Shown piece after piece: positions 14,973-20,353 of a stretch of 20,353 nucleotides of DNA (positions are counted from its first letter, which is position 1; each line of letters begins with the position of its first letter). This stretch comes from a virus: IMG/VR virus record IMGVR_UViG_3300030339_000700, positions 1 to 20,353 of that record; one strand, 5' to 3'. The notes under the pieces were generated by a model. The model was not told the DNA's origin. It saw only the letters and a list, made by a program, of their open reading frames with translations, and did not search any database. The position numbers and the translations under genes were made by a program.

Positions 14973-15086
14973 TTATTCGAAGTTTCGCCGGATGAAAACG
15001 TAATTCTTGCCGACCTGCATCAGTCCATATCCAGGGCTTTTTATCCTATCCATCAGCTCTTTGAAGGTGTACAGACGAATTTTCAT
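14973..15086 (-). CDS. 37-residue small protein, last gene of the leftward operon
   Basis: Minus strand from ATG 15086: MKIRLYTFKELMDRIKSPGY, then GLMQVGKNYVFIRRNFE. The start lies inside the end of the 60-residue gene (41-base overlap) in another frame, with GGGAG about ten bases upstream. It contains a short helix (FKELMDRIKS) and two strand-like stretches. Its basic composition (R/K at both ends) suggests a nucleic-acid or protein binder, but I do not recognise it. Evidence for being real: it fills the space between the last overlapping gene and the terminator exactly, continues the pattern of overlapping starts, and has a ribosome site. Confidence 0.6.
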   Translation of the reverse strand: MKIRLYTFKELMDRIKSPGYGLMQVGKNYVFIRRNFE

Positions 15087-15228
15087 TTCTCATGCGCTCC
15101 CTTTCCTGATATGCCAATTGGCGTATTTTGCTGCATTTATCATGCTTGCGGGTGTTGCGCGACTTTCCGCAAATATCGCACATACCGTCCTGCAAAATGA
15201 TGGTCCCTTTCGGGATTCCATTGGTCAT
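15046..15228 (-). CDS. Small putative zinc-binding protein
   Basis: 60 residues, start overlapping the stop of the upstream 123-residue gene as ATGA. Residues 17-32 (CDICGKSRNTRKHDKC) give C17-x2-C20-x8-H29-x2-C32, a compact zinc-knuckle-like site, followed by a basic helix SKIRQLAYQERERMRNE. Small phage proteins with CxxCG ... HxxCSK and a following R/Q-rich helix are common in early regions; zinc binding and nucleic-acid contact are inferred. The exact function is unknown. Confidence 0.72.
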   Translation of the reverse strand: MTNGIPKGTIILQDGMCDICGKSRNTRKHDKCSKIRQLAYQERERMRNENSSVHLQRADG

Positions 15229-15596
15229 GCTTTCATCATCCTCCGGCCCAGCGCAACAATCCGGCGCTTGATGGTTCCAGCCTGCGCACGCATCGCCGCC
15301 TTTGCATCAAGCAGGCCAGCCAATTCGCGCTGCTCGATGGTAATCCCGTCTGGCGATTCATCAATATCAGGCATATCGACACAATTTATTGCATAGCCCC
15401 ATCCACGCCACCGATCCCCATCCTCAAGGTAAAGCTCTCTGATGTCCGTCAGATCAACAGGCCCGCCCTCTCGCTTCCAGTCAGTAAGAGCGGCAATCTT
15501 CTTGCCGAGTGCGGCTATTGAGTTCCTATTTTCGGCATAGGCCATAACCAGAAGTCCAGCCTCAAAACGCGATTTCTCCAACTCTATGATTTCCAT
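15225..15596 (-). CDS. Hypothetical protein of the leftward operon (123 aa)
   Basis: Not recognised. The predicted protein is helical and charged. Residues 1-45 (MEIIELEKSRFEAGLLVMAY, then SIAALGKKIAALTDW) and 85-120 (QRELAGLLDAKAAMRAQAG, then IKRRIVALGRRMMKA) look like two helices that could pair, joined by an acidic loop (LYLEDGDRWRGWGYAINCVD). The C-terminus is strongly basic. It overlaps its upstream neighbour by 13 bases and its downstream neighbour by 4, which suggests translational coupling. No membrane segment or catalytic motif is visible. Confidence 0.72.
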   Translation of the reverse strand: MEIIELEKSRFEAGLLVMAYAENRNSIAALGKKIAALTDWKREGGPVDLTDIRELYLEDGDRWRGWGYAINCVDMPDIDESPDGITIEQRELAGLLDAKAAMRAQAGTIKRRIVALGRRMMKA

Positions 15597-15790
15597 GATT
15601 CAACCCATCCAACAACCTGCGCCACGCCCTCTGCAAACGAAGGCGGCTTGTTCGCGCACCCGGCCCGCAGGTTATTCAGTAGGTCATCGATCAATGACGG
15701 CTCGGCCAAAGTCTTCTGCGCGTCCATCAGTACGTCGAGAGCGTATTGCTTGCCCTGGCGGAACTGGTAGTTATCGTTTCGTCTGGTCAT
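15584..15790 (-). CDS. Hypothetical small protein (68 aa)
   Basis: Not recognised. ATG 15790 overlaps the ExoX-like stop as ATGA, with GGCGGGG just upstream. The protein starts MTRRNDNYQFRQGKQYALDV and ends FAEGVAQVVGWVESWKS; a helix around LMDAQKTLAEPSLIDDLLNN is likely. There are no cysteine pairs, membrane segments or catalytic motifs. It lies between the exonuclease and the 123-residue protein in an unbroken chain of overlaps, so it is probably made together with the exonuclease and may assist it; this is inference from position only. Confidence 0.7.
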   Translation of the reverse strand: MTRRNDNYQFRQGKQYALDVLMDAQKTLAEPSLIDDLLNNLRAGCANKPPSFAEGVAQVVGWVESWKS

Positions 15791-16503
15791 TTCCCCGCCC
15801 TCTTGAATGCTTCCAGAACGTATTGGTCTGTTTCAGATTGGCCGCGATACCACTTCACATAACTACTCGGCACATCCGCGATCAGCTCGCCTTTATGCTT
15901 GCCAAAGCTCATCACCGTAGGAATCCGCGCATCGTCGCTCAGCAAAAGAACCTGGTCCCAGGTATCGATGCAGAGGTCGCGCTTCTTGATCTCAAGCAGC
16001 AGAAATTTCAGAAGAATGGCGCAGCACTTCACATCAGCCAAAGCCGAGTGCGCGTTTTGCACCATGTTTCGCGCCCAACCCAGGTTCCCCATAGTCTGGC
16101 CGATGTGATAAATCATCGTTGTTTGCTTGTGGTTGTCCATGTCCGGGAATAGCCAGCGGCTCAGGGCCAGGGTGCAGATACGTTTAACATCCGGCTCACC
16201 GAAGATCCGATGGTCAAAATCGATGTTGTGGCCAATCAGAAATTCAACCTCCTCTTCAAACTCAAACAGGCTTGATGCGGCCATTCCATCCAGATCACTT
16301 GGGATGATGTTGTGTGTAGCCATAGCGCCTAGCTCGATACTGCAAGAAGGCTGGAAACGCTGGTGATAGAACGGCAGCGCCAACGGCTTGGCAAGCGCTA
16401 TAAACTCTTCCGGTGTTCCTGGCAGAATCAACCATGCCGCCTCAATAATCTCCGCGTCCTGGCCTGTACCAGTTGTTTCACTGTCTGCAATTATCGTCCT
16501 CAT
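15787..16503 (-). CDS. ExoX-like 3'-5' exonuclease (DnaQ/DEDD fold)
   Basis: 238 residues, close to E. coli ExoX (220). I start at ATG 16503, which overlaps the ATPase stop as ATGA and has GGAG nine bases upstream; a longer frame to 16749 would overlap the ATPase gene heavily. Exo I: IIADSETTGTG with D7 and E9. Exo II: GHNIDFDH with D97. Exo III: NAHSALADVKC with H152 and D157, so the DEDDh set is complete. The C-terminal part VMSFGKHKGELIADVPSSYV (198-217), then W218, matches the tail of ExoX-type enzymes. It would degrade DNA 3' to 5'. Coupling to the Rad50-like ATPase suggests that they act together. Confidence 0.88.
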   Translation of the reverse strand: MRTIIADSETTGTGQDAEIIEAAWLILPGTPEEFIALAKPLALPFYHQRFQPSCSIELGAMATHNIIPSDLDGMAASSLFEFEEEVEFLIGHNIDFDHRIFGEPDVKRICTLALSRWLFPDMDNHKQTTMIYHIGQTMGNLGWARNMVQNAHSALADVKCCAILLKFLLLEIKKRDLCIDTWDQVLLLSDDARIPTVMSFGKHKGELIADVPSSYVKWYRGQSETDQYVLEAFKRAGK

Positions 16504-18233
16504 GCTGTCAGCTCCGCGATACCGTTTTCGATCCAGACACCACCCACAGTCGGCGGTAGTGCTGGAAGCGCCTTCAAGGTCCCCGACAAAATCATGGTGT
16601 CCATCGACTCCAGCTTGCCCAGCTTGATCAGCATTATCAGTAAGGCCGTCCGTGACTTGAGATCCAGAACATCGAAGCGGTCCAGCACCACCAAACGGAG
16701 CTGACTGATTTGGGCAACAGCCAGCGCGATAAGGCAATCGACACGCCATTTCTCAGACTCGCTGCAAAGGCCGTACAGGCGCCCGCCGAACGTAACTGAC
16801 ATATCGGTATCGATTTCAGCCTTAGACCAGCCACACATACCGGCAAGCACGGACATCGACTGATTTACCGGCGCCATCGCGTCAGCAAGTAGTTCGCCGG
16901 GGATGCCGTCAGGTGCCAGCGCATCACCAACCGAGAGCCACGCCTTAACGTCGGCGTGCGCTTTGGCTGCGTCCTTGGTTTTGGTCACGCATGATTCAGC
17001 GTCATACCGGGCCTGTTGCTTGGCGTTGAACTCTTCACGAACGGCGGTGATCATCCCGGCCAGCTTCTCGACCGATACCAACGCGCGGTCCAGTTTGTCT
17101 TGGTCAACCTTGTCGAAAACCTCGGCGCTGATGGTTTTGAATTGCTCGGCAGCGTTTTCAGATTGCGAGATATCCCGCAGGTCGTTGTCGCGGGTACGGC
17201 GCATCAGAGCAATAGCCTCTTTGGCCTTGGTCACTTCCAATGCTAGCGTTTGGGCGCGCCCGGTGTCAGCTTTCAGACCGGCGAACTTTTCAAGCTTGCC
17301 ATCAACGAAACGAAGGTCCTCATCGCAGCATGGGCACTTGATTGGCTCAGCCCCGGCACGGCACTCGGCCAGAGTTTCAACGAGGGCCGGCAACTTGGCT
17401 TCCCAGACAGCGAGATCCTTTTCCGTCTCGGCCAACTTGGCTTTACGGCGCGGCAGCAGCTCGGCAATTTCATCTGCATCGCTCAACCGTTGGTGCCAGC
17501 TATTCGTTGCCTCAGACAGCCCGCGCTGATAAGCGATATAGGCTAGCCCATCCTCACGGTTTTTCTGGTGCTTGGTTGCCTTTGCAAGCAGTTCGTCCAG
17601 CTCTTCCTTGGTAGGCACCTTGCATTCTAGTTTTGGGGCGCTCCAGCCCTCGGCCACGACGCTTCCCCATACTTGCCCGGTGATTGCCTTCCATGTACCT
17701 TTTGCAGCCGTAGCGCGTGCGTACGCCTCTTTGCTGGCAGCAGGGAAGCCGCCGCGCTGCATAGGCGAGAACTCTTCCACCATTTCTTCGCTAATTCCGC
17801 GCTCGATCAGCTTGTCAGCGATCAGCTTGCCGCTGGCCTTGATGCCTGTCAGACCGAACAGCATGGTCCGGCGTGCATCGGCGTCGATCTCGCAGAACAA
17901 CGACGGGCGCAGCACGAACGGGAGGAACTCAGCCCCGGCGATTTTAGGCGCGCCATGCTCACCCTTTGGAATGCGGAATTCGGCGGCGTCCTCTATACCT
18001 TCGAACGTGACATTGATCCGGCCTTTCTCGGCGCCGTTGTTCAATGCTTGGTCAAGGTTCTTTTTCAGATCAACCCGTGCAGGCTTGCCAAGCATCGCCA
18101 TTGACAGGCAATCGCCAATGCTTGACTTTCCAGCCGCGTTATTCCCGGCCAACAGCGTTACGGCGTTTTTAAGATTGAGATCGGCGCGAGCGATGCCGAG
18201 TACAGAGCTGACGGTGATTTGGTTAATTTTCAT
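16500..18233 (-). CDS. Rad50/SbcC-like SMC-family ATPase
   Basis: 577 residues, near T4 gp46 (560), the phage Rad50. The N-terminal Walker A is GNNAAGKSS (30-38). Two helical, charged arms (about 205-298 and 312-430) flank a zinc-hook-like C300-P-C-C303 (AEPIKCPCCDEDLRF). Near the C-terminus are an SMC-type signature S491-E-S-E-K-W-R and a Walker B LRLVVLDRFDVLD with D518; the usual catalytic glutamate after this D is R519. Such ATPases clamp DNA ends and control a nuclease. No Mre11/SbcD partner lies in the window; the next gene encodes an ExoX-like nuclease instead. It overlaps both neighbours (TAATG upstream, ATGA downstream). Confidence 0.87.
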   Translation of the reverse strand: MKINQITVSSVLGIARADLNLKNAVTLLAGNNAAGKSSIGDCLSMAMLGKPARVDLKKNLDQALNNGAEKGRINVTFEGIEDAAEFRIPKGEHGAPKIAGAEFLPFVLRPSLFCEIDADARRTMLFGLTGIKASGKLIADKLIERGISEEMVEEFSPMQRGGFPAASKEAYARATAAKGTWKAITGQVWGSVVAEGWSAPKLECKVPTKEELDELLAKATKHQKNREDGLAYIAYQRGLSEATNSWHQRLSDADEIAELLPRRKAKLAETEKDLAVWEAKLPALVETLAECRAGAEPIKCPCCDEDLRFVDGKLEKFAGLKADTGRAQTLALEVTKAKEAIALMRRTRDNDLRDISQSENAAEQFKTISAEVFDKVDQDKLDRALVSVEKLAGMITAVREEFNAKQQARYDAESCVTKTKDAAKAHADVKAWLSVGDALAPDGIPGELLADAMAPVNQSMSVLAGMCGWSKAEIDTDMSVTFGGRLYGLCSESEKWRVDCLIALAVAQISQLRLVVLDRFDVLDLKSRTALLIMLIKLGKLESMDTMILSGTLKALPALPPTVGGVWIENGIAELTA

Positions 18234-18910
18234 TATTCAGCAACCTTTTCAATTTTTGCAGTTGATCCGATCCACTCACCATCAGCGATCAATTGGCGCA
18301 GGCGTTTTTCCTGTGCGTCCCGTGCTGCGGCCCGTGCTGCGGCCCGTGCTGCGTCCCGTGCTGCGTCCCGTGCTGCGGCCCGTGCTGCGTCCCGTGCTGC
18401 GTCCCCTGCTGCGGCCCGTGCTGCGGCCCGTGCTGCGGCCCGTGCTGCGTCCCGTGCTGCGGCCCGTGCTGCGGCCCGTGCTGCGCCCCGTGCTGCGGCC
18501 CATGCTGCGGCCCATACTGCGGCCCATGCTGCGTCCCCTGCTGCGTCCCATGCTGCGGCCCGTGCTGCGTCCCATGCTGCGGCCCATGCTGCGGCCCGTG
18601 CTGCGTCATCACAAAGACCATTAGCAAATTGCTCAGCGATATTCAGCGCATTCAAGCTACGCGGATCAGTCATTAAGTGCTGAACTTGGCGAGCGGACCA
18701 AACTGCGAAAAGTCTAAAATCTCGGTCGCAACCTTCAAATACTTGTGCGCACCAAAGCGCATCGTCAAGGCCGTTACTCTCAAGAATGGTCAGAAGTGAA
18801 AGAGGCTCGCCATCAGCCTTGTTTTTCCCAAGTGTGCTGAGAAGTTTTTTCCAGCCTAAAGTACATGGATCACATGCGCGAATTTGGTTCAGCGTAGTCG
18901 TAAATTTCAT
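18233..18910 (-). CDS. Protein with alanine-rich tetrapeptide repeat rod
   Basis: 225 residues. Residues 1-101 form a globular-looking domain with C13-x-x-C16 (RACDPCTLGWKKLL), LSLLTILESNGLDDALWC, and RLFAVWSARQVQHLMTDPRS. I recall similar domains before Ala-rich tracts in other phage and island proteins, but cannot name a family or function. Residues 102-197 are 24 tetrapeptides of the form [AD]-A-A-[RWG]: sixteen end in R, six in W (all in the N-terminal half), two in G. A basic end follows (EKRLRQLIADGEWIG). Period four gives a long alanine helix with a slowly turning stripe of Arg/Trp and Asp. It overlaps the HTH gene (ATGA) and the ATPase (TAATG). Confidence 0.82.
   Translation of the reverse strand: MKFTTTLNQIRACDPCTLGWKKLLSTLGKNKADGEPLSLLTILESNGLDDALWCAQVFEGCDRDFRLFAVWSARQVQHLMTDPRSLNALNIAEQFANGLCDDAARAAAWAAAWDAARAAAWDAAGDAAWAAVWAAAWAAARGAARAAARAAARDAARAAARAAARAAAGDAARDAARAAARDAARDAARAAARAAARDAQEKRLRQLIADGEWIGSTAKIEKVAE
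18320..18608 (-). repeat. 12-bp coding minisatellite, 24 units
   Basis: Plus-strand unit CGTGCTGCGGCC repeats in perfect 12-base register from 18321 to 18608. Variants are GCGTCC for GCGGCC (Ala to Asp on the coding strand), CATGCT for CGTGCT (Arg to Trp) and CCTGCT (Arg to Gly), all one-base changes. Since 12 is a multiple of 3 and the unit has no stop in any frame, all six frames are open across the array. Slippage or recombination would change protein length in four-residue steps without breaking the frame. Confidence 0.95.
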
Positions 18911-19086
18911 TGGTCTGATTCCTTAGTCTGTTTGGTCAATGCTTCCATTACTTTTTTCAGGTCGTATCGCTTAGAAGCTCCGATGACGACATGGGGAATT
19001 TCACCTCCCCTGGTCCAGCGCCTGACTGTCTCGACATTTACCGTCAAGACCCTGGCCAAGTCTTTGGCCTTTAGCAGCTCGTTCAT
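18907..19086 (-). CDS. Excisionase/MerR-like helix-turn-helix protein, first gene of the leftward operon
   Basis: 59 residues from ATG 19086, with AAGGTGG directly upstream; a longer in-frame start at 19170 would lie upstream of the promoter's -35 and is rejected. LLKAKDLARVLTVNVETVRR (4-23), then WTRGGEIPHVVIGASKRYDL, is the winged-helix pattern of excisionase and MerR-type N-terminal domains: helix-turn-helix, then the wing with P-x-x-x-I-G-x-x-x-R-Y. It could be an Xis-like architectural protein or a repressor of its own operon. No integrase is visible, and its place as the first gene behind a strong promoter favours a regulator. Confidence 0.8.
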   Translation of the reverse strand: MNELLKAKDLARVLTVNVETVRRWTRGGEIPHVVIGASKRYDLKKVMEALTKQTKESDQ

Positions 19087-19094
19087 AATCCACC

Positions 19095-19130
19095 TTGTCA
19101 AAGTTGGCCAGTTCGACAAAGTACCGGCCA
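19095..19130. promoter_or_regulatory. Possible operator in the leftward leader
   Basis: Between the -10 and the HTH gene start lies an imperfect dyad: TTGTC (19095-19099) and GACAA (19115-19119) around the palindrome TGGCCA (19105-19110), with a further GGCCA at 19126-19130. The two symmetry centres are half a base apart, so it is not a perfect operator. It could bind the HTH protein encoded just downstream. Confidence 0.3.
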
Positions 19131-19137
19131 CAAATGC

Positions 19138-19166
19138 AATGTAGTGTTTTGTTGTATTTATGTCAA
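19138..19166 (-). promoter_or_regulatory. Sigma70-type promoter of the eight-gene leftward operon
   Basis: Minus strand: a perfect -35 TTGACA (19161-19166), a 17-base spacer and -10 TACATT (19138-19143, four of six consensus bases). The -35 begins five bases after the T tract of the preceding terminator, so the operon starts fresh. The leader to the first ATG is roughly 45 bases. Confidence 0.78.
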
Positions 19167-19170
19167 GCAC

Positions 19171-19199
19171 AAAAAAGCCCCGGATGATTAGTCCGGGGC
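19171..19199 (-). terminator. Rho-independent terminator behind the FtsK-gamma gene
   Basis: Read on the minus strand: GCCCCGGA, loop CTAATCA, TCCGGGGC, then six T's. The eight-base-pair GC-rich stem lies about 20 bases past the stop of the FtsK-gamma-like gene and insulates it from the operon behind. Confidence 0.9.
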
Positions 19200-19220
19200 C
19201 TCAGTTACAGATGGTTGACG

Positions 19221-20234
19221 TTACGCGGTTTCACCAATGATCAGGCGCAGGCCCATATCATCTTCCGGTGAAATGAAGCCTTCCAGCTCCAGGCGCTCGA
19301 TGGCTTGTGTCGCCAGCGCTTCGGACAGGTCGAAGGAAACAATCAGGCCGCTTGCATAGATCTCGCCGTCACGCACTGCCTTGGCTCGGATCTTGTCCAA
19401 CAGGTCTTCGGTCAGCTCGGTAGGGTTATCCGAAAAATCATTGAGAGATTCAGATTCATCAGTGGGGACTTCTTTGGCTGCCTCGACCTTTTTGGCCGTG
19501 ACCATTTCCCAACCACCTTCAAGATCGCTACCAACAAACTCAACTATCCCTTCCGCAGCCAGCGCTGAAAGCAGGGCATTGGCTTTATTGAAACCTATGC
19601 TCAAGCGGTTTTGCAGGCCTGCAATGCTGGCGTTCTTGTTGGTCACAACAAAGTCGCGGGCCTTATCGAGCATTTCAGCTTCGATCACCACCGGCTTTGC
19701 TTCTGCCTTTGGCTTTGGATCGGCTTTTGCTTTGCGTACAGGCTTGGCTTTTTCAGAAGGATCTACCGTATCAACAGGCTCATCAATTGGCAGCGACTTC
19801 TGTTGCTTCTCGCCGCGGTGCGCGTCCATACCTTGCAAGAAGTCACGTTCATTCAGGATCACCAACACATCGGCTTGGTCGGTGGCCGCGTCAAGCAGTT
19901 CATGCTTCCACTCTTCTGTTGCGCTGACTTCACCGGTGACCTTGAGTTTCTTGCCAACCGCACAGCTTTTCAGGCTAAGGCGAACGGTTTTGGTAGCCTG
20001 CGCACCGATGATAGATACGGCGGTTTTGATCGCCTCCTTCAAGCCGTCCTGCATTTCAGCGATGGCCGCATCTTGCTGGATCTCTGACATATTCTTGAAG
20101 GCGACGGCGTGTTTTTTCATCTGCACCAGCATGAGGTCAAGCAGGTCATGCCCCATCAGCTCCTCGGCAAGCTCCATTGGAAGCAGGCCGTCACGGGTAG
20201 CGCGCTGAACGATTGCTTTATGTTCATATTTCAT
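19221..20234 (-). CDS. Protein with two FtsK-gamma-like winged helices and no motor
   Basis: 337 residues. The N-terminal part (1-150) includes a helical region and a strand-rich segment (KTVRLSLKSCAVGKKLKVTG, then WKHELLDAATDQADVLVILN) that I do not recognise, though proteins with this order occur in other phages. A K/P/A linker (about 160-187) follows. Residues 189-246 match the FtsK gamma domain: LDKARDFVVTNKNASIAGLQ, then NRLSIGFNKANALLSALAAE and GIVEF, compared with the bacterial pattern A-S-I-S-x-L-Q-R-x-x-x-I-G-Y-N-R-A-A. Residues 278-333 look like a second, diverged copy (LLDKIRAKAVRDGEIYASGL, then ALATQAIERLELEGFI). FtsK gamma reads KOPS DNA; here no Walker motifs accompany it. Probably a sequence-specific DNA-binding protein. 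Confidence 0.78.
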   Translation of the reverse strand: MKYEHKAIVQRATRDGLLPMELAEELMGHDLLDLMLVQMKKHAVAFKNMSEIQQDAAIAEMQDGLKEAIKTAVSIIGAQATKTVRLSLKSCAVGKKLKVTGEVSATEEWKHELLDAATDQADVLVILNERDFLQGMDAHRGEKQQKSLPIDEPVDTVDPSEKAKPVRKAKADPKPKAEAKPVVIEAEMLDKARDFVVTNKNASIAGLQNRLSIGFNKANALLSALAAEGIVEFVGSDLEGGWEMVTAKKVEAAKEVPTDESESLNDFSDNPTELTEDLLDKIRAKAVRDGEIYASGLIVSFDLSEALATQAIERLELEGFISPEDDMGLRLIIGETA

Positions 20235-20299
20235 GGGATCTCGCTTTTTTGGTTGGGTTGGTCAAAGTGGTTGGCGCAGCTTTCACCGCGCCCGGTCAA

Positions 20300-20353
20300 T
20301 CATTCCATCGAAAAATCTTCGTCAAACTCTTCATCGGGAATCGGGGTTTTAGC
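20300..20353 (-). CDS. C-terminal end of an upstream leftward gene (partial)
   Basis: Seventeen codons and a TGA are visible on the minus strand: AKTPIPDEEFDEDFSME. The strongly acidic end with alternating D/E and F resembles the tails of single-stranded-DNA-binding proteins, though the usual final I-P-F is missing. A phage SSB or recombination protein would fit before the FtsK-gamma gene, but only the tail is present and the frame is judged from composition alone. Confidence 0.45.
   Translation of the reverse strand, partial: AKTPIPDEEFDEDFSME

Noticed and set aside
15787-16749. Longer 320-residue form of the exonuclease
   Set aside because: The extra 82 residues overlap the ATPase gene and have no family likeness; ATG 16503 begins directly at the Exo I motif and has a ribosome site.
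18320-18608. Regular repeats as a CRISPR array
   Set aside because: Unit is 12 bases with no spacers, and the repeats are in frame in a protein gene.
17572-18624. Long plus-strand frame of 350 codons ending in LRPV repeats, and two more plus-strand frames and two more minus-strand frames across the array
   Set aside because: They are open only because the 12-bp array has no stop in any frame and the ATPase gene has high GC third positions. Only the [AD]AA[RWG] frame joins a sensible N-terminal domain and has overlaps with both neighbours.
1-20353. tRNA, integrase, attachment site or insertion sequence
   Set aside because: I looked for tRNA-like cloverleaf arms, integrase/transposase motifs and flanking repeats and saw none; lifestyle (temperate or not) cannot be decided from this window.

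Overview
The window is a piece of a short-tailed, P22-like bacteriophage genome (free phage or prophage). The right-going half follows the P22 virion order: coat, portal-closing tail factors (gp4-like, gp10-like), a tail fibre/needle-slot protein, three ejection proteins (gp7-, gp20- and gp16-like), tailspike, then lysis. Base composition is about 55% GC with good Shine-Dalgarno sites. With a Gram-negative lysis cassette (i-spanin plus lipoprotein o-spanin), this points to a gammaproteobacterial host. Pseudomonas or a relative is my guess; nothing here proves it.

Layout, + strand, 1-14934: tail end of an upstream gene; coat protein (44-1249) with a terminator behind it; a small SAP/HeH-like protein; gp4-like and gp10-like head-completion proteins; a fibre-like protein built of six 49-residue repeats; a three-gene cassette not found in P22 (aspartyl/asparaginyl hydroxylase-like oxygenase, GNAT acetyltransferase, HNH-AP2 homing endonuclease); gp7-, gp20- and gp16-like ejection proteins, the last carrying a lytic transglycosylase; a tailspike with a pectate-lyase-type fold; then a five-gene lysis module (XhlA-like protein, holin candidate, T4-type lysozyme, Rz, Rz1). 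A strong, probably bidirectional terminator at 14936-14964 closes it.

Layout, - strand, 20353-14973: the last 17 codons of an acidic-tailed protein and a protein with two FtsK-gamma-like winged helices, closed by a terminator at 19171-19199. Immediately behind it a near-consensus sigma70 promoter (19138-19166) drives a tight eight-gene operon in which every junction overlaps: excisionase/MerR-like HTH protein, an alanine-rich protein encoded by a 12-bp minisatellite, a Rad50/SbcC/gp46-like ATPase, an ExoX-like DnaQ-fold exonuclease, and four small proteins including a Zn-finger-like one and a 37-residue one. This operon looks like early/middle DNA metabolism or recombination, facing the late virion operon.

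How they work together: the + strand genes build the capsid, close it, inject DNA and lyse the host. The - strand genes handle DNA. The parts most worth following are the ATPase-exonuclease operon with its unusual repeat protein, the motorless FtsK-gamma protein, the oxygenase/acetyltransferase pair between virion genes, and a sharp composition change inside the acetyltransferase gene that may mark a homing-endonuclease co-conversion tract. No stretch longer than about 135 bases lacks a gene. I saw no tRNA, rRNA, CRISPR array, IS element or integrase.
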